A DNA stretch of 64,000 nucleotides, taken from positions 1-64,000 of the forward strand of contig JAUSJO010000008.1 of assembly GCA_030647205.1 (NCBI GenBank). The letters run 5' to 3'. Below are positions 50,546 through 59,164 of this stretch, piece after piece. The notes beneath the pieces are model-generated. The model worked only from the letters and a program-made list of their open reading frames with translations, was not told the origin of the DNA and made no database searches. How positions within the stretch are numbered: the first letter of the stretch is position 1; every line of letters begins with the position of its first letter. Position numbers and translations under genes: made by a program. Source of the stretch: a bacterium. GTDB lineage: Bacteria > Patescibacteria > CPR2 > UBA1875 > JAJYID01.

Positions 50546-50866
50546 ATGGCGAATAAAGAAAACTGTTGGGAGTTTAAAAAATGCGGCCGTGAACCGGGCG
50601 GGGAAAATGTTGGACATCTTGGTGTTTGTCCTGCTGCTCAGCATGGTGAAGGAGATGGCGTAAATGGAGGTGATTGTCGTGGTAGAGTATGTTTTGCCGT
50701 TACAGGAACTTTCTGTGGAGGAGAGATACAGGGAACATTTGCTCAGAAAGAAATAAGCTGCCTTGATTGCCCATTTTTCAATGTAGTTGAAGAGGAGGAA
50801 GGAAGCGACTTTTGTCTGCTTCTCCCGGGGCAAACATATACGCCAAGATACGACAAGAAGAAGTAA
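50546..50866 (+). CDS. Two-CW domain-like cysteine-rich protein
   Basis: The protein is 106 aa. CWEFKKCGREPGG ... GVCPAA ... GGDCRGRVCFAVTGTFCGGEIQGTFAQKEISCLDCPFFNVVEEEEG follows the two-CW pattern, with nine or more cysteines likely binding metal. Such modules occur alone or in sensory proteins. The end overlaps the DUF192 frame if the upstream TTG is used. Confidence 0.8.
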   Translation: MANKENCWEFKKCGREPGGENVGHLGVCPAAQHGEGDGVNGGDCRGRVCFAVTGTFCGGEIQGTFAQKEISCLDCPFFNVVEEEEGSDFCLLLPGQTYTPRYDKKK

Positions 50867-51381
50867 GGTTCATCCGCAAACACTATATAGATTTAAGTTT
50901 TTTAGTTTTGTTAAAGAAGAATATATTTTTTATAGCAAGCTTAATCCTGATTATAGGATTAGGTTTTTTGTTTTTTCAAACTAAAAATATTGAAAAACCT
51001 AAAACTGAAAAACCTAAGAATGATGTTTGTTATAAAGACAGGTGTTTCCAGGTAGAGATCGCAAGAACTTACGCTGAACATGAGAAAGGCTTGATGTCCA
51101 GGGAGTCCCTGCCTGCGGACCATGGAATGCTCTTTGTTTTTAGGGAGTCTAGTAGGTACTCATTCTGGATGAAAAATACTCTTATTCCGCTTGATATTAT
51201 CTGGCTTGATGAAAATGGCAAGGTTGTTTATATCAAGGAAAATACCAAACCTTGTGGAGAGGGTTTATGCGAGACGATGAAACCAGATACCCCTGCTCTG
51301 TATGTCTTAGAAATAAATAGCGGGAAAGTAAAAGAAGTCGGACTAAATGTCGGGGATAGTGTCCAGTTCGATTTTAAATAA
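50812..51381 (+). CDS. DUF192 family membrane-anchored protein
   Basis: 189 aa from TTG 50812, or 157 aa from TTG 50908; the start is uncertain. The first has a GGAGGAAGG 9 bases upstream but overlaps the two-CW gene by 55 bp. A TM near FIASLILIIGLGFLFF is followed by the DUF192 domain: VEIARTYAEHEKGLMSRESLPADHGMLFVF, YSFWMKNTLIPLDIIWLDENG, PALYVLEINSGKVKEVGLNVGD. Extracytoplasmic, function unknown. A CGEGLC pair interrupts the domain. Confidence 0.85.
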   Translation: MSASPGANIYAKIRQEEVRFIRKHYIDLSFLVLLKKNIFFIASLILIIGLGFLFFQTKNIEKPKTEKPKNDVCYKDRCFQVEIARTYAEHEKGLMSRESLPADHGMLFVFRESSRYSFWMKNTLIPLDIIWLDENGKVVYIKENTKPCGEGLCETMKPDTPALYVLEINSGKVKEVGLNVGDSVQFDFK

Positions 51382-51387
51382 TAAGAA

Positions 51388-51420
51388 AAGCGGCACCATT
51401 TCCGGTGCCGCTTGTTTTTA
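51388..51420 (+). terminator. Rho-independent terminator
   Basis: AAGCGGCACC / GGTGCCGCTT stem then GTTTTT. Confidence 0.88.
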
Positions 51421-51558
51421 TACCTAGCTCGTTATTGCAGAGATCTAGATCAGCGGTCATTTTTTTGTTGATACGGTGAAAGCCACTTCGATTAGTGTAG
51501 AACCTACCAAGAGATACATCTCATGTCTCCCTTAGTATTTTCAATTTGGAGTTGGCTT

Positions 51559-52080
51559 TTAGCTTTTAACAGGTTCCATAATGATTGCTATAGCTTCGAC
51601 AAAGTGCTGAATGTACTGAGCATATTTACAGGTGACCAAGTTGCCGTTTACCACAACCGGCTTATCAATAAACTCGCCCCTCGCTTCCATGATTTCTCTT
51701 ACCGTCGGAGGGTCGCATGTCACTCTTCTGCCCTCTGATATGCCTGCTGCAGCGAGTGAAGCAGCCCCGTTTCCTATACTGCCGATGCACTTTCCTAAGC
51801 CATTTATAGCGAGAATGAGAGTCATTAGTTCGTCTTGAAGGCGAAGTAATGCAGGGGTTTCATGAGAGAGGATAATCAGACCATCAAGCCCCTTTTCATT
51901 TATTTCTGAGTATTTTCTCGTATTGGCAAACTTGTGGTTATCTCCTATAGCTCTTTCATTGCTTCCTACGCCGATCAGTCGAAAACCCATAGGTTTAAGA
52001 TGGGTTGCAAGTTTTAACGATTCAGCTGCTCTAAAACCGTTTTCGAGCACTATGCCTATTGCTTGTCCCTTGATATCCAT
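51559..52080 (-). CDS. DJ-1/PfpI-like protein lacking the nucleophile cysteine
   Basis: The protein is 173 aa. ATG at 52080 follows AAAGGAGTG; an in-frame start at 52101 lies upstream of that site. The fold signature is clear (GIVLENGFRAAE, DGLIILSHETP, GRRVTCDP), but at the nucleophile elbow the usual A-x-C-H-G is S-I-G-N-G, so the catalytic cysteine is Gly and the histidine Asn. Probably not a hydrolase or glyoxalase. Other cysteines (KCIGS, VTCD, VTCKY) are elsewhere. Confidence 0.82.
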   Translation of the reverse strand: MDIKGQAIGIVLENGFRAAESLKLATHLKPMGFRLIGVGSNERAIGDNHKFANTRKYSEINEKGLDGLIILSHETPALLRLQDELMTLILAINGLGKCIGSIGNGAASLAAAGISEGRRVTCDPPTVREIMEARGEFIDKPVVVNGNLVTCKYAQYIQHFVEAIAIIMEPVKS

Positions 52081-52268
52081 CTTTCTCACTCCTTTCAGCA
52101 AAGAAAATTATGGCAGAAATGCTTGATAGAAGGATTGATAATATTTAGAAGGTGCAAAAAGTGATTATATCATAAATTCAATAAGTGGTAAAGTTTTTCT
52201 AATTATAAAAATAACCATAGAAACGCTTAAGCGTGAGTGCTAATATTATTCTCATGGAAAAGGAATAT

Positions 52269-53771
52269 ATGGTAGAAAAAGACGGTTTTGAAGGCAAACC
52301 GACATCTGTATGGCTTGATACGACGCCGGAAACTCATTTTGACGCTTTAGCTACTGATTTGAGCACTGATGTTTGTGTAGTTGGCGGGGGTATCGCCGGT
52401 CTTATGAGCGCATATTTGCTTACAGAAGCCGGACACAAAGTTGTAGTTATTGAAGCCGGGAAAATTGTTGAGGACGTGACGGCTTACACTACAGCGAAAA
52501 TTACGTCTCAACATGGTGATATTTATAGCTATTTGATTAAAGCGATTGGCGAGACAAAGGCAAAAATGTATGCAGATGCTAACCAGTCCGGACTTAGAAA
52601 AATAGTCTCTATAATTCTGGACAAAAAAATAGATTGTGATCTCGTGAAGCAATCCTCATATTTATTTACCGAAAAATATAGAAATGTGCCGATGCTAAAA
52701 AAAGAAGCACAAGCTGCAGCGAGACTAGGGCTACCTGCCTCATTTGTTGAGAGCACTCCGCTTGGTTTTGATAAGGGCGCGGTAGAGTTTAGGAACCAAG
52801 CCCAGTTTCATCCGCGAAAGTTTCTGCTGTTTCTAGCAAAGGAAATTGTAAAGAAAGGGTCTATTTTTGAAAATACCAGAGCGCTTGACATTAAGGATGG
52901 CAGTGTCATTACCGATAAAGGCAAAGTAACCGCCAAGAATATCGTAATAGCGACACACTTTCCATTTTTTGATAAAGAACGATTTTATACCAAGCTTTTC
53001 CCACACAGGTCATATGTTCTGGGTATGAGATTAAAGTCAGAGGTGCCTGAAGGGATGTATTTTAATATTGATGGCAACAGGGGTTCTATGCGAAACCAGA
53101 TAGTAGACGGTAAGAAATATCTTCTAGTAGGTGCGGGAACAGAAAAAGCGGGAGAGGATGCGGATACGGAAAAATATTATGAAAACAACAAACAGTATGC
53201 GGAAGCAAGATTCAAAGTCGACTCTATAGATTATCACTGGTTTACTCAAGATAATCGGACTTTGGACAGAGTCCCATATATAGGTAAGCTCTCGCAAGGA
53301 AATATCTATGTGGCGACGGGCTTTGGCGGTTGGGGGATGACGACAAGCGCGGTGAGCGCAATGATTATCACCGACCTAATATCAGACAAGGTAAATCCGT
53401 GGTCGCCACTATTTAACCCAAACAGAAGGGCTTATGTGAAATATACAAAAACACTCATTGGTGAAAATGTAAAACTGGTTAGCCATCTTTTGTCAAGACG
53501 ACTAAAAAGGCATGCTTTTGATCTTCCGACCGGATTTGAGGCGGGAGAGGGGAAAATTATCAAAGTAAAAGGGAAGAAAGTGGCCATTTATAAAGATAAA
53601 AAAGGAGAGATTCATGCGATGTCGCCGAAATGCACGCATATGGGTTGTACGGTGAACTGGAATGGCACGGAAAAGACGTGGGACTGTCCTTGCCATGGCT
53701 CACGATATAACTATGACGGCAAGGTCATTCATGGGCCGGCGCTACGGGATTTAGAGAAAGAAGAGATTTAG
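52269..53771 (+). CDS. FAD-dependent oxidoreductase with C-terminal Rieske domain
   Basis: The protein is 500 aa. ATG 52269 is preferred (AAAGGA 5 bases upstream); ATG 52254 and GTG 52233 are alternatives. It has the start SVWLDTT typical of YhfW-like proteins, a dinucleotide-binding VCVVGGGIAGLMSAYLLTEAGHKVVVIEAG, a DadA/DAO-like middle (GFGGWGMTTSAVSAM), and a Rieske 2Fe-2S site near the end: CTHMGC and CPCHGS. Couples an amine-type oxidation to an iron-sulphur centre; the substrate is unknown. Confidence 0.9.
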   Translation: MVEKDGFEGKPTSVWLDTTPETHFDALATDLSTDVCVVGGGIAGLMSAYLLTEAGHKVVVIEAGKIVEDVTAYTTAKITSQHGDIYSYLIKAIGETKAKMYADANQSGLRKIVSIILDKKIDCDLVKQSSYLFTEKYRNVPMLKKEAQAAARLGLPASFVESTPLGFDKGAVEFRNQAQFHPRKFLLFLAKEIVKKGSIFENTRALDIKDGSVITDKGKVTAKNIVIATHFPFFDKERFYTKLFPHRSYVLGMRLKSEVPEGMYFNIDGNRGSMRNQIVDGKKYLLVGAGTEKAGEDADTEKYYENNKQYAEARFKVDSIDYHWFTQDNRTLDRVPYIGKLSQGNIYVATGFGGWGMTTSAVSAMIITDLISDKVNPWSPLFNPNRRAYVKYTKTLIGENVKLVSHLLSRRLKRHAFDLPTGFEAGEGKIIKVKGKKVAIYKDKKGEIHAMSPKCTHMGCTVNWNGTEKTWDCPCHGSRYNYDGKVIHGPALRDLEKEEI

Positions 53772-53823
53772 TTTTGTATACTTGTTTTTGCTTTTGGGTG
53801 AGTGTAATTTAGTAACATAAGGC

Positions 53824-53873
53824 GTCATTCTGACGAAGGAAGAATCTCTAGATCCTTCGTACCTCAGGATGAC
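53824..53873. repeat. REP-like intergenic palindrome
   Basis: GTCATTCTGACGAAGGA ... GATCCTTCGTACCTCAGGATGAC forms an imperfect stem-loop of the widespread REP-like type. It shares the GTCATTC opening with the hairpins that begin repeat copies A-C. Confidence 0.6.
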
Positions 53874-53900
53874 AAAAACGTAAAGTAGGAGAGGTATTTT

Positions 53901-54401
53901 ATGGCAAAAAACAAAAACTGGGAAGAGAAAATGAAAGATTCTAAGGATCTGCCGAAAGTTGTAAAGCTGGATCCAAAAGGCGTAAAGCAGTGGGGTGGCG
54001 AAACGATGGTTGTGCCCGCGCCTTTGGAGGTGGATGAGATTATGAGGAGTGTTCCGGAAGGTAAGTTGGTTACAATAAATGAAATTAGACAAAAGTTAGC
54101 AAAAAAACATCACACGGATATCGGCTGCCCACTAACATCCGGCATATTTGCCTGGATTGTCGCTAATGCAGCCGAGGAAATGAGAGAAACCCTAAATGCT
54201 CAGGGCAAGAAAGGGGAAATTAGTGATAAAGATATCACTCCTTGGTGGAGAACTCTAAAAACCGGCGGATTTCTGAACGAGAAATTCCCAAGTGGTCCTG
54301 ACATGCAAAAGAAAATGCTCGAAGGCGAGGGGCATAAAGTTGCTCAAAAAGGCAAGAAATGGCAAGTAGAAGATTATGAAAGTAAAGTTGTTAAGGTGTA
54401 A
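53901..54401 (+). CDS. Alkyltransferase-like (MGMT-fold) protein
   Basis: The protein is 166 aa. The pattern VPEGKLVTINEIRQKLAKKH ... GCPLTSGIFAWIVANAAEE ... PWWRTLKTGGFLNEKFPSG ... MQKKMLEGEGHKV follows the C-terminal DNA-binding part of O6-alkylguanine transferases, but PCHR is replaced by PWWR, so no acceptor cysteine. ATL proteins flag alkylated bases for repair. An AlkD glycosylase is encoded 4 kb downstream. Coupled to tspO (2-bp gap). Confidence 0.7.
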   Translation: MAKNKNWEEKMKDSKDLPKVVKLDPKGVKQWGGETMVVPAPLEVDEIMRSVPEGKLVTINEIRQKLAKKHHTDIGCPLTSGIFAWIVANAAEEMRETLNAQGKKGEISDKDITPWWRTLKTGGFLNEKFPSGPDMQKKMLEGEGHKVAQKGKKWQVEDYESKVVKV

Positions 54402-54403
54402 TT

Positions 54404-54874
54404 ATGAAAATCAAACTAAACTACATTATTATTCCCCTTATCGCCGTAGCTGTGGCGGTTTCGGGCAGCCTAGCAACATCTGCAAATATAGCTAGCTGGT
54501 ATAGTAGCTTAACGCTGCCATCATTCGCTCCGCCAGGACAGATTATTGGTATTGTCTGGACAGCGCTTTACGTTTTAATTACCGCCTCGGTTTTACTTTT
54601 TTGGAATAAATCCAAGCGCGATGATAAATTCCAGACTATTACCGGCATATTCCTCGTTAATGCTTTTCTAAATGCATTTTGGAGCTATGTATTTTTTTCT
54701 TTGCAGCAGATCGGCTTGGCAATTTTCGTATCAAGTGCAATGGCACTAACCATTTATGCCCTCATTTATTTTATTTATTCTCGTCAAAGAATTGCGGCAC
54801 TGCTCCTCATACCCTACGGTCTCTGGGTAACATTTGCCACATATCTCAACTATCTCATTTGGACGTTAAACTAG
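54404..54874 (+). CDS. TspO/MBR family membrane protein
   Basis: The protein is 156 aa with five membrane segments. WYSSLTLPSFAPPGQIIGIVWTALYVLI, NAFLNAFWSYVFF and IPYGLWVTFATYLNYLIWTLN are the diagnostic motifs. TspO binds tetrapyrroles and lipids. Tetrapyrrole (including corrinoid-related) use elsewhere in the window is a possible but unproven link. Confidence 0.93.
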   Translation: MKIKLNYIIIPLIAVAVAVSGSLATSANIASWYSSLTLPSFAPPGQIIGIVWTALYVLITASVLLFWNKSKRDDKFQTITGIFLVNAFLNAFWSYVFFSLQQIGLAIFVSSAMALTIYALIYFIYSRQRIAALLLIPYGLWVTFATYLNYLIWTLN

Positions 54875-54934
54875 AAGATTTCTTTTGTAACTATATACAT
54901 ATAAAAACTTTTATAGCTTTAATAAAATATAACC

Positions 54935-55414
54935 ATGATAGATCCAAACATTAAACCAACAGGATGCTGTGATCCTTTTGATCCCGAACCTTGGGATAAA
55001 AAGGAGATTTTGTGGGATGAGAAACTTTTTATGAAAGATCATATAAAAAGTGTTTTCCATATACCTATAGATATGAACAAAGTGATGACGAGAGATATGG
55101 AGAAGATTATGAAGGCGAACGCCAAAGGCGAGCAACTCATGCTTTCTGACGAGAAGTCTCTCTGGGGTTCAGATATCTATATTGCAGTTGCAAAAGAAGT
55201 GCCGGATGCTCAGATGACTACTCTTTCGGGCACATTTCTGACAAAAGTATATGAGGGGCCATATAAGGATATACAAAAGTGGACTGAAGATATGAAGGAG
55301 TATGTGAAAGAAAAGGGTAAGGTAATAAAGAAAATGTATTTCTGCTATACCACCTGCCCTAACTGTGCCAAAGCCTACGGCAAAAACTATGTTATTCTCT
55401 TTGCCCAGGTATAG
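54935..55414 (+). CDS. Conserved hypothetical protein with C-terminal CxxC
   Basis: The protein is 159 aa. It begins MIDPNIKPTGCCDPFDPEPWD and includes FMKDHIKSVFHIPIDMNKVM, LSGTFLTKVYEGPYKDIQKW and CYTTCPNCAKAYGKNYVILFAQV. I know this pattern as a widespread bacterial family without assigned function; the CC and C-x-x-x-C-x-x-C cysteines suggest metal or redox chemistry. No signal sequence. Confidence 0.78.
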   Translation: MIDPNIKPTGCCDPFDPEPWDKKEILWDEKLFMKDHIKSVFHIPIDMNKVMTRDMEKIMKANAKGEQLMLSDEKSLWGSDIYIAVAKEVPDAQMTTLSGTFLTKVYEGPYKDIQKWTEDMKEYVKEKGKVIKKMYFCYTTCPNCAKAYGKNYVILFAQV

Positions 55415-55529
55415 CTATCCTTGTGCTTCGACATTTTATGGCTTTGCACAATGTTTTTTTATAGATAACTATATTATAATGTTCGATAGACCTATTTTAC
55501 CGATGCTGTATTCTATGGAGGGGCATGGG

Positions 55530-55721
55530 ATGAATGAAGAAAGCGTAGAAATGGGCGAGAGTGCGCAAATGGACAGTGCCGCTACTATATACAGCGGGTA
55601 CACGAAATGTCCATATTGCAAAAAACCTATTTTTTCAGAACAGCTTCAGGGGCCGGGTGGCACATATGAGTGTGGCTCATGCCACAATCCTATAAGACCT
55701 GAGTTCCTGGAATGGAGATGA
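55530..55721 (+). CDS. Small zinc-ribbon protein, 63 aa
   Basis: ATG 55530 follows TATGGAGGGG by 7 bases; the longer frame from 55365 would overlap the previous gene. KCPYCKKPIF ... YECGSCHNPI is a CxxC-CxxC zinc ribbon; N-terminus acidic. Role unknown. Confidence 0.7.
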   Translation: MNEESVEMGESAQMDSAATIYSGYTKCPYCKKPIFSEQLQGPGGTYECGSCHNPIRPEFLEWR

Positions 55722-55760
55722 AAAAATAGTCGTTAAAAAGTTTCTCCAGCAGGAGAAAGT

Positions 55761-55793
55761 AAAGGGGCGGTCCTGTGAGGCCGCCCCTTATTC
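55761..55793 (+). terminator. Terminator
   Basis: GGGGCGG / CCGCCCC stem with a weak TTATTCT tail. Confidence 0.65.
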
Positions 55794-55943
55794 TGCGGGA
55801 TATATACATGGATTATTACAAACATTTAGGAATCAAGCAAAACTCTAGCTGATTATCCCTAAATAGGGTATAATTATCATATCTAAAAAATTGTAGTCGG
55901 GAGGGATCCCGGCTTGTTCATTTACAAAGACAAAGGAGAAATC

Positions 55944-56087
55944 ATGAGTAGCGGACCTAATGCACAAAAAGCACGACGATTGTTGGAAGATAGAACTCCG
56001 GCTCGTTGTTTAACGTGTGGAATGAAACTAGCAACCATCTGGAGCAAGCATAACTGTCACATTCCTGTCGGAATCCACAAAAAGTAG
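55944..56087 (+). CDS. Very small Cys/His protein, 47 aa
   Basis: AAAGGAG precedes the ATG; the reading is MSSGPNAQKARRLLEDRTPARCLTC... ending in HKK at 56087. Basic, with CLTCG and CHIPVGIH giving a possible single zinc site. The leader has TATAAT (55869-55874) and a GGGA-GGGA-TCCC hairpin (55899-55911). No family recognised. Confidence 0.6.
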   Translation: MSSGPNAQKARRLLEDRTPARCLTCGMKLATIWSKHNCHIPVGIHKK

Positions 56088-56214
56088 GAAGTGGTCTGAT
56101 GAAAAAAATCAGCAAGGTAGTAAATTCACTGTCTTTACCTACGTGGTTGTGCCCGATTTGCTTTATTGTGCGGCGTTTCTTCCCGTTTTCAACACCTTCA
56201 AAGGAGTTCTCACA

Positions 56215-56403
56215 ATGGGGAAACTAAATGCAGGGTACGTAATAGCGGCAATGTTTTTCTTTGCGGCGATCATCAGCTGGTTTAGATGGTCAGAGATTAT
56301 TCTGACAATTTTCTTTGTCGTTGCAACCATATGTTTTTTCCGTTTTGGGAGATCTATCTCAAGGGCTATCAGTGGCTCAACGAAGAGTCAAGTTAGGGAG
56401 TGA
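56215..56403 (+). CDS. Small two-TM membrane protein, 62 aa
   Basis: ATG 56215 follows AAAGGAG; the frame extends to 56143 without a ribosome site. Segments AGYVIAAMFFFAAIISWF and EIILTIFFVVATICFFRF, basic C-terminus. TGATG overlap with the next gene. Function unknown. Confidence 0.65.
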   Translation: MGKLNAGYVIAAMFFFAAIISWFRWSEIILTIFFVVATICFFRFGRSISRAISGSTKSQVRE

Positions 56404-56699
56404 TGTTCAACATGAGAGATGAAGCCGGAGAATACAAGCTGGACAAGTTGATAGATAAGGTAATCTTCGCGACGATTGAAGAAATATCAGATGACTTGCG
56501 CGAGCAGTTTTATGACCATAAGCGCCGGTCGGAAGGACAGATCAACTTCGAGGTCGGCGGCGAAACATTCTCAGTGAGGGAAGATGAGATGCCCAAAGAC
56601 TTCAACGAGCAAAAGGTTTTTATCGTCAAGCGGTTCTTCGATGTCAAGTTGGATAGATACGCTGAGAATTTGCGGAAAATGCTGAAGAGCCCCTACTAG
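56403..56699 (+). CDS. Small charged hypothetical protein, 98 aa
   Basis: ATG at 56403 overlaps the preceding stop (TGATG), implying coupling. Rich in Asp, Glu, Arg; predicted mostly helical with one beta hairpin (GQINFEVGGETFSVRED). No cysteines, no TM. Not recognised. Confidence 0.7.
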   Translation: MFNMRDEAGEYKLDKLIDKVIFATIEEISDDLREQFYDHKRRSEGQINFEVGGETFSVREDEMPKDFNEQKVFIVKRFFDVKLDRYAENLRKMLKSPY

Positions 56700-56727
56700 T
56701 TATACGCAAGACAAAAGGAGAAGCTCT

Positions 56728-57090
56728 ATGGACAAAGAAATGGCTAATATATTTCTGGACTTGAAAGTCGCAGAATGTATCGAGGATTTTCCTTATGACT
56801 TTCCTATGTCAGAAGAGGCAGAAAAAGAGCTTGGGATGCGTGTCGTGACATGCCTCGAAAAAATCCAATCACCCGAAGATCTCTGGGCGATATTGCAGGC
56901 GGATGATACCAACTTCGAGCTGGCTCTTAACTACTCAACACCATTGTATGGTGCTTATGGTGGAGATACAGTTTCCTCTGTGAGAGCCGAGGCGGGGGTT
57001 AAGTTCTGCATCCTCCACAATATCCTCTTCTTCAAGTGTCTTGAGTTACTTCCAGAGAAAAAAAGACAAGAGCATGGGGTTATCAGCTGA
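56728..57090 (+). CDS. Hypothetical protein, 120 aa
   Basis: AAAGGAG precedes the ATG. Mixed helical protein (NIFLDLKVAECIEDFPYDFPMSEEAEKELGMRVVTCLEKI) with three to four scattered cysteines. Followed by a strong terminator; likely co-transcribed with the two genes upstream. Not recognised. Confidence 0.7.
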   Translation: MDKEMANIFLDLKVAECIEDFPYDFPMSEEAEKELGMRVVTCLEKIQSPEDLWAILQADDTNFELALNYSTPLYGAYGGDTVSSVRAEAGVKFCILHNILFFKCLELLPEKKRQEHGVIS

Positions 57091-57153
57091 TCAGGCAAGC
57101 TTCTAGCCCAAAAGGCCATTAAGTGTCTCCGGAGAGAGCCATGGTCTCATCTT

Positions 57154-57185
57154 AAGACCCGATTTATTTCGGGTCTTTTTCTTTT
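57154..57185 (+). terminator. Rho-independent terminator
   Basis: AAGACCCGA / TCGGGTCTT stem followed by TTTTCTTTT. Confidence 0.9.
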
Positions 57186-57199
57186 ACCCAAAATATTTA

Positions 57200-57208
57200 T
57201 GCTATAAT
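57200..57208 (+). promoter_or_regulatory. Leaderless-type extended -10
   Basis: TGCTATAAT ends 6 bases before the ATG at 57215, so transcription should begin at the start codon; no ribosome site fits in between. Confidence 0.65.
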
Positions 57209-57214
57209 ATTTTC

Positions 57215-58318
57215 ATGAATAAAAAACTCAAAATTGCACTGTTTATAACAATCCCGATAATTATCTTAATTTTAATAGGCCTATCTGTTTGGTTTTTCTG
57301 GCCAAAAAATAAGGTTACCGTTGAGGGCGTTCCTGAAGATGTAGTAAAGACTAAGCTTCAGTTTACTCATGACATTTTTGACCCGACCAAAGTAAAGTTC
57401 GTGACACCGCTTGGTGAGCTAAACGGCGGATATGAGGAAGCGCAGACCATAAACGGTGTTTGCGTGAATAACAAAACCGCCGAAGAGGTAGAAGTGTATG
57501 CGCCTGCTGATATGACGCTTGAGGATTACTCGTATTTTGTAGACCCTCGTCAAACACGCAAAGCAAACTGGCATCTCGGCTTTCGGATATCAAAAGACGT
57601 AAAGCTAAGCTTTGATCACATCACTTCGCCGATTGACAGTATTAGGGACGCCACTCCGCCCACACCGACATCGGGCTATGTACCGCCAAAGAAGAAACTG
57701 AATTTCAAGGCAGGGGAGCTGATAGCCAAGACATCAGGGACCGACCAGGCTCACAACTGGAACATTTATTTGCGCGACACATTCACCAGTAATACTTTTG
57801 TAAATCAAGATAGATATGAAGCACTAAAGGATAGATATGACTACATAAACGCCACCTGCCCGTTTGACTACTATGCGGACGCTAAAAAGCAGCTGTTCAT
57901 CGCGCTGATGGGAGCAACCGCGCCTGGCCAGTCAAAAACTTGCGGTAATCCTTCCAAAGATGTAAAGGGGGCTATCTCGGGTATGTGGCATTTAACGAGA
58001 GACGGCGTCCAGGCAGATTATCAAGGCGAGTATGCCACGCCACTTAGTATTTACAAGGACTCTGCCGGCAAGATAGTGCTTTATGAGATAAACAAGAAAC
58101 GTTCTCTCTTGGACAGCACAAACCCGACCTACAAAGATCCTGCGACTATTACAACATCTCATTGTTATGCGCTCACGGACTACGGTGAAGGTGAAAAACC
58201 AAAAGGGTATGCATACTTCAAGGTTGTGTCCGATATGGAAATGAAGCTTGCCTACAGCGGAACCGGCTCCTGCCCGACAACATTCCCGGAAGCCACCGCA
58301 AAGACTTACTATAGGTAG
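57215..58318 (+). CDS. Membrane-anchored extracytoplasmic hypothetical protein, 367 aa
   Basis: N-terminal TM at about residues 8-28 (LFITIPIIILILIGLSVWFF) then a soluble domain with about five cysteines (GVCVNN, NATCPFD, SKTCGNP, SHCYAL, GSCPTT) that could form disulphides outside the cell. Part near 230-290 recalls a lipid- or cell-wall-facing beta domain but no family is recognised. Leaderless promoter. Followed 5 bp later by the AlkD gene. Confidence 0.8.
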   Translation: MNKKLKIALFITIPIIILILIGLSVWFFWPKNKVTVEGVPEDVVKTKLQFTHDIFDPTKVKFVTPLGELNGGYEEAQTINGVCVNNKTAEEVEVYAPADMTLEDYSYFVDPRQTRKANWHLGFRISKDVKLSFDHITSPIDSIRDATPPTPTSGYVPPKKKLNFKAGELIAKTSGTDQAHNWNIYLRDTFTSNTFVNQDRYEALKDRYDYINATCPFDYYADAKKQLFIALMGATAPGQSKTCGNPSKDVKGAISGMWHLTRDGVQADYQGEYATPLSIYKDSAGKIVLYEINKKRSLLDSTNPTYKDPATITTSHCYALTDYGEGEKPKGYAYFKVVSDMEMKLAYSGTGSCPTTFPEATAKTYYR

Positions 58319-58323
58319 CGAGT

Positions 58324-59016
58324 ATGAATTTGGAAGAACTAAAAAATGACCTGCGAAGCTTAGCCGACAAAAGTAGAATCCCTGACTATCAGAGATTCTT
58401 CAAGACCGGAAAAGGCGAGTACGGTGAGGGGGATATTTTTCTCGGCATTGTGGTCCCGAATATCAGGAAAGTAGCCAGGAAATATAAGGAACTAGATGTT
58501 GCCGATATTTCAAAACTCGTGAGTTCACAGGTTCATGAGGAGAGATTCTGTGCGCTTGTTATCATGACTTTACGATATCCAAAAGATAAAGACACTTTTT
58601 ATAATTTATACCTTCAAAATTTGAAATACATAAACAACTGGGATTTGGTAGATGTTACGTGCCCTCGTATTGTTGGCGACTATCTACTAGATAAACCCCG
58701 ATATATTCTATACAAATTTGCAAAGTCACAGAACCTCTGGCAAAAGCGCATCGCCATCATCTCAACGTTTATGTTTATCAGAAATGATGACTTTGATGAT
58801 ACTTTAAATCTTTCAGAAATACTTTTGCACGATAAGCATGATCTCATCCACAAAGCGGTTGGTTGGAGCTTAAGGGAGGTAGGAAACAGGGCAAAGGTGG
58901 TAGAGGTGGATTTTCTGAAGAGACACTACAAAACCATGCCCAGAACGGCACTAAGGTATGCAATCGAAAAATTTCCGGAAGATGAGAGGAAGAAGTACCT
59001 AAAAGGAGATATATAG
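58324..59016 (+). CDS. AlkD-like DNA alkylation repair protein
   Basis: The protein is 230 aa, all-helical HEAT-like repeats. FLGIVVPNIRKVARKYK, EERFCALVIM, INNWDLVDVTCPRIVGDYLL, WQKRIAIISTFMFIRNDDF and LIHKAVGWSLREVGNR are the AlkD motifs, including the W and D residues of the lesion-binding cleft. Removes 3- or 7-alkylpurines without base flipping. Confidence 0.92.
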   Translation: MNLEELKNDLRSLADKSRIPDYQRFFKTGKGEYGEGDIFLGIVVPNIRKVARKYKELDVADISKLVSSQVHEERFCALVIMTLRYPKDKDTFYNLYLQNLKYINNWDLVDVTCPRIVGDYLLDKPRYILYKFAKSQNLWQKRIAIISTFMFIRNDDFDDTLNLSEILLHDKHDLIHKAVGWSLREVGNRAKVVEVDFLKRHYKTMPRTALRYAIEKFPEDERKKYLKGDI

Positions 59017-59061
59017 TTATTTTTGGCAGTACTATAGGCTGATTGGCGAACTTAAATTATA

Positions 59062-59090
59062 TTGACAATAGGAAATGTTTATGTTATTAT
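59062..59090 (+). promoter_or_regulatory. Promoter of CPBP protease gene
   Basis: TTGACA (59062-59067), 17 bp, TATTAT (59085-59090). Confidence 0.75.
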
Positions 59091-59164
59091 ATGGAAATAC
59101 TTATTTCAAAAAAGAGATAAGAGAATCTTTATAAAAATCTAAAAAACCTTTGGAGGTGAGGCGG

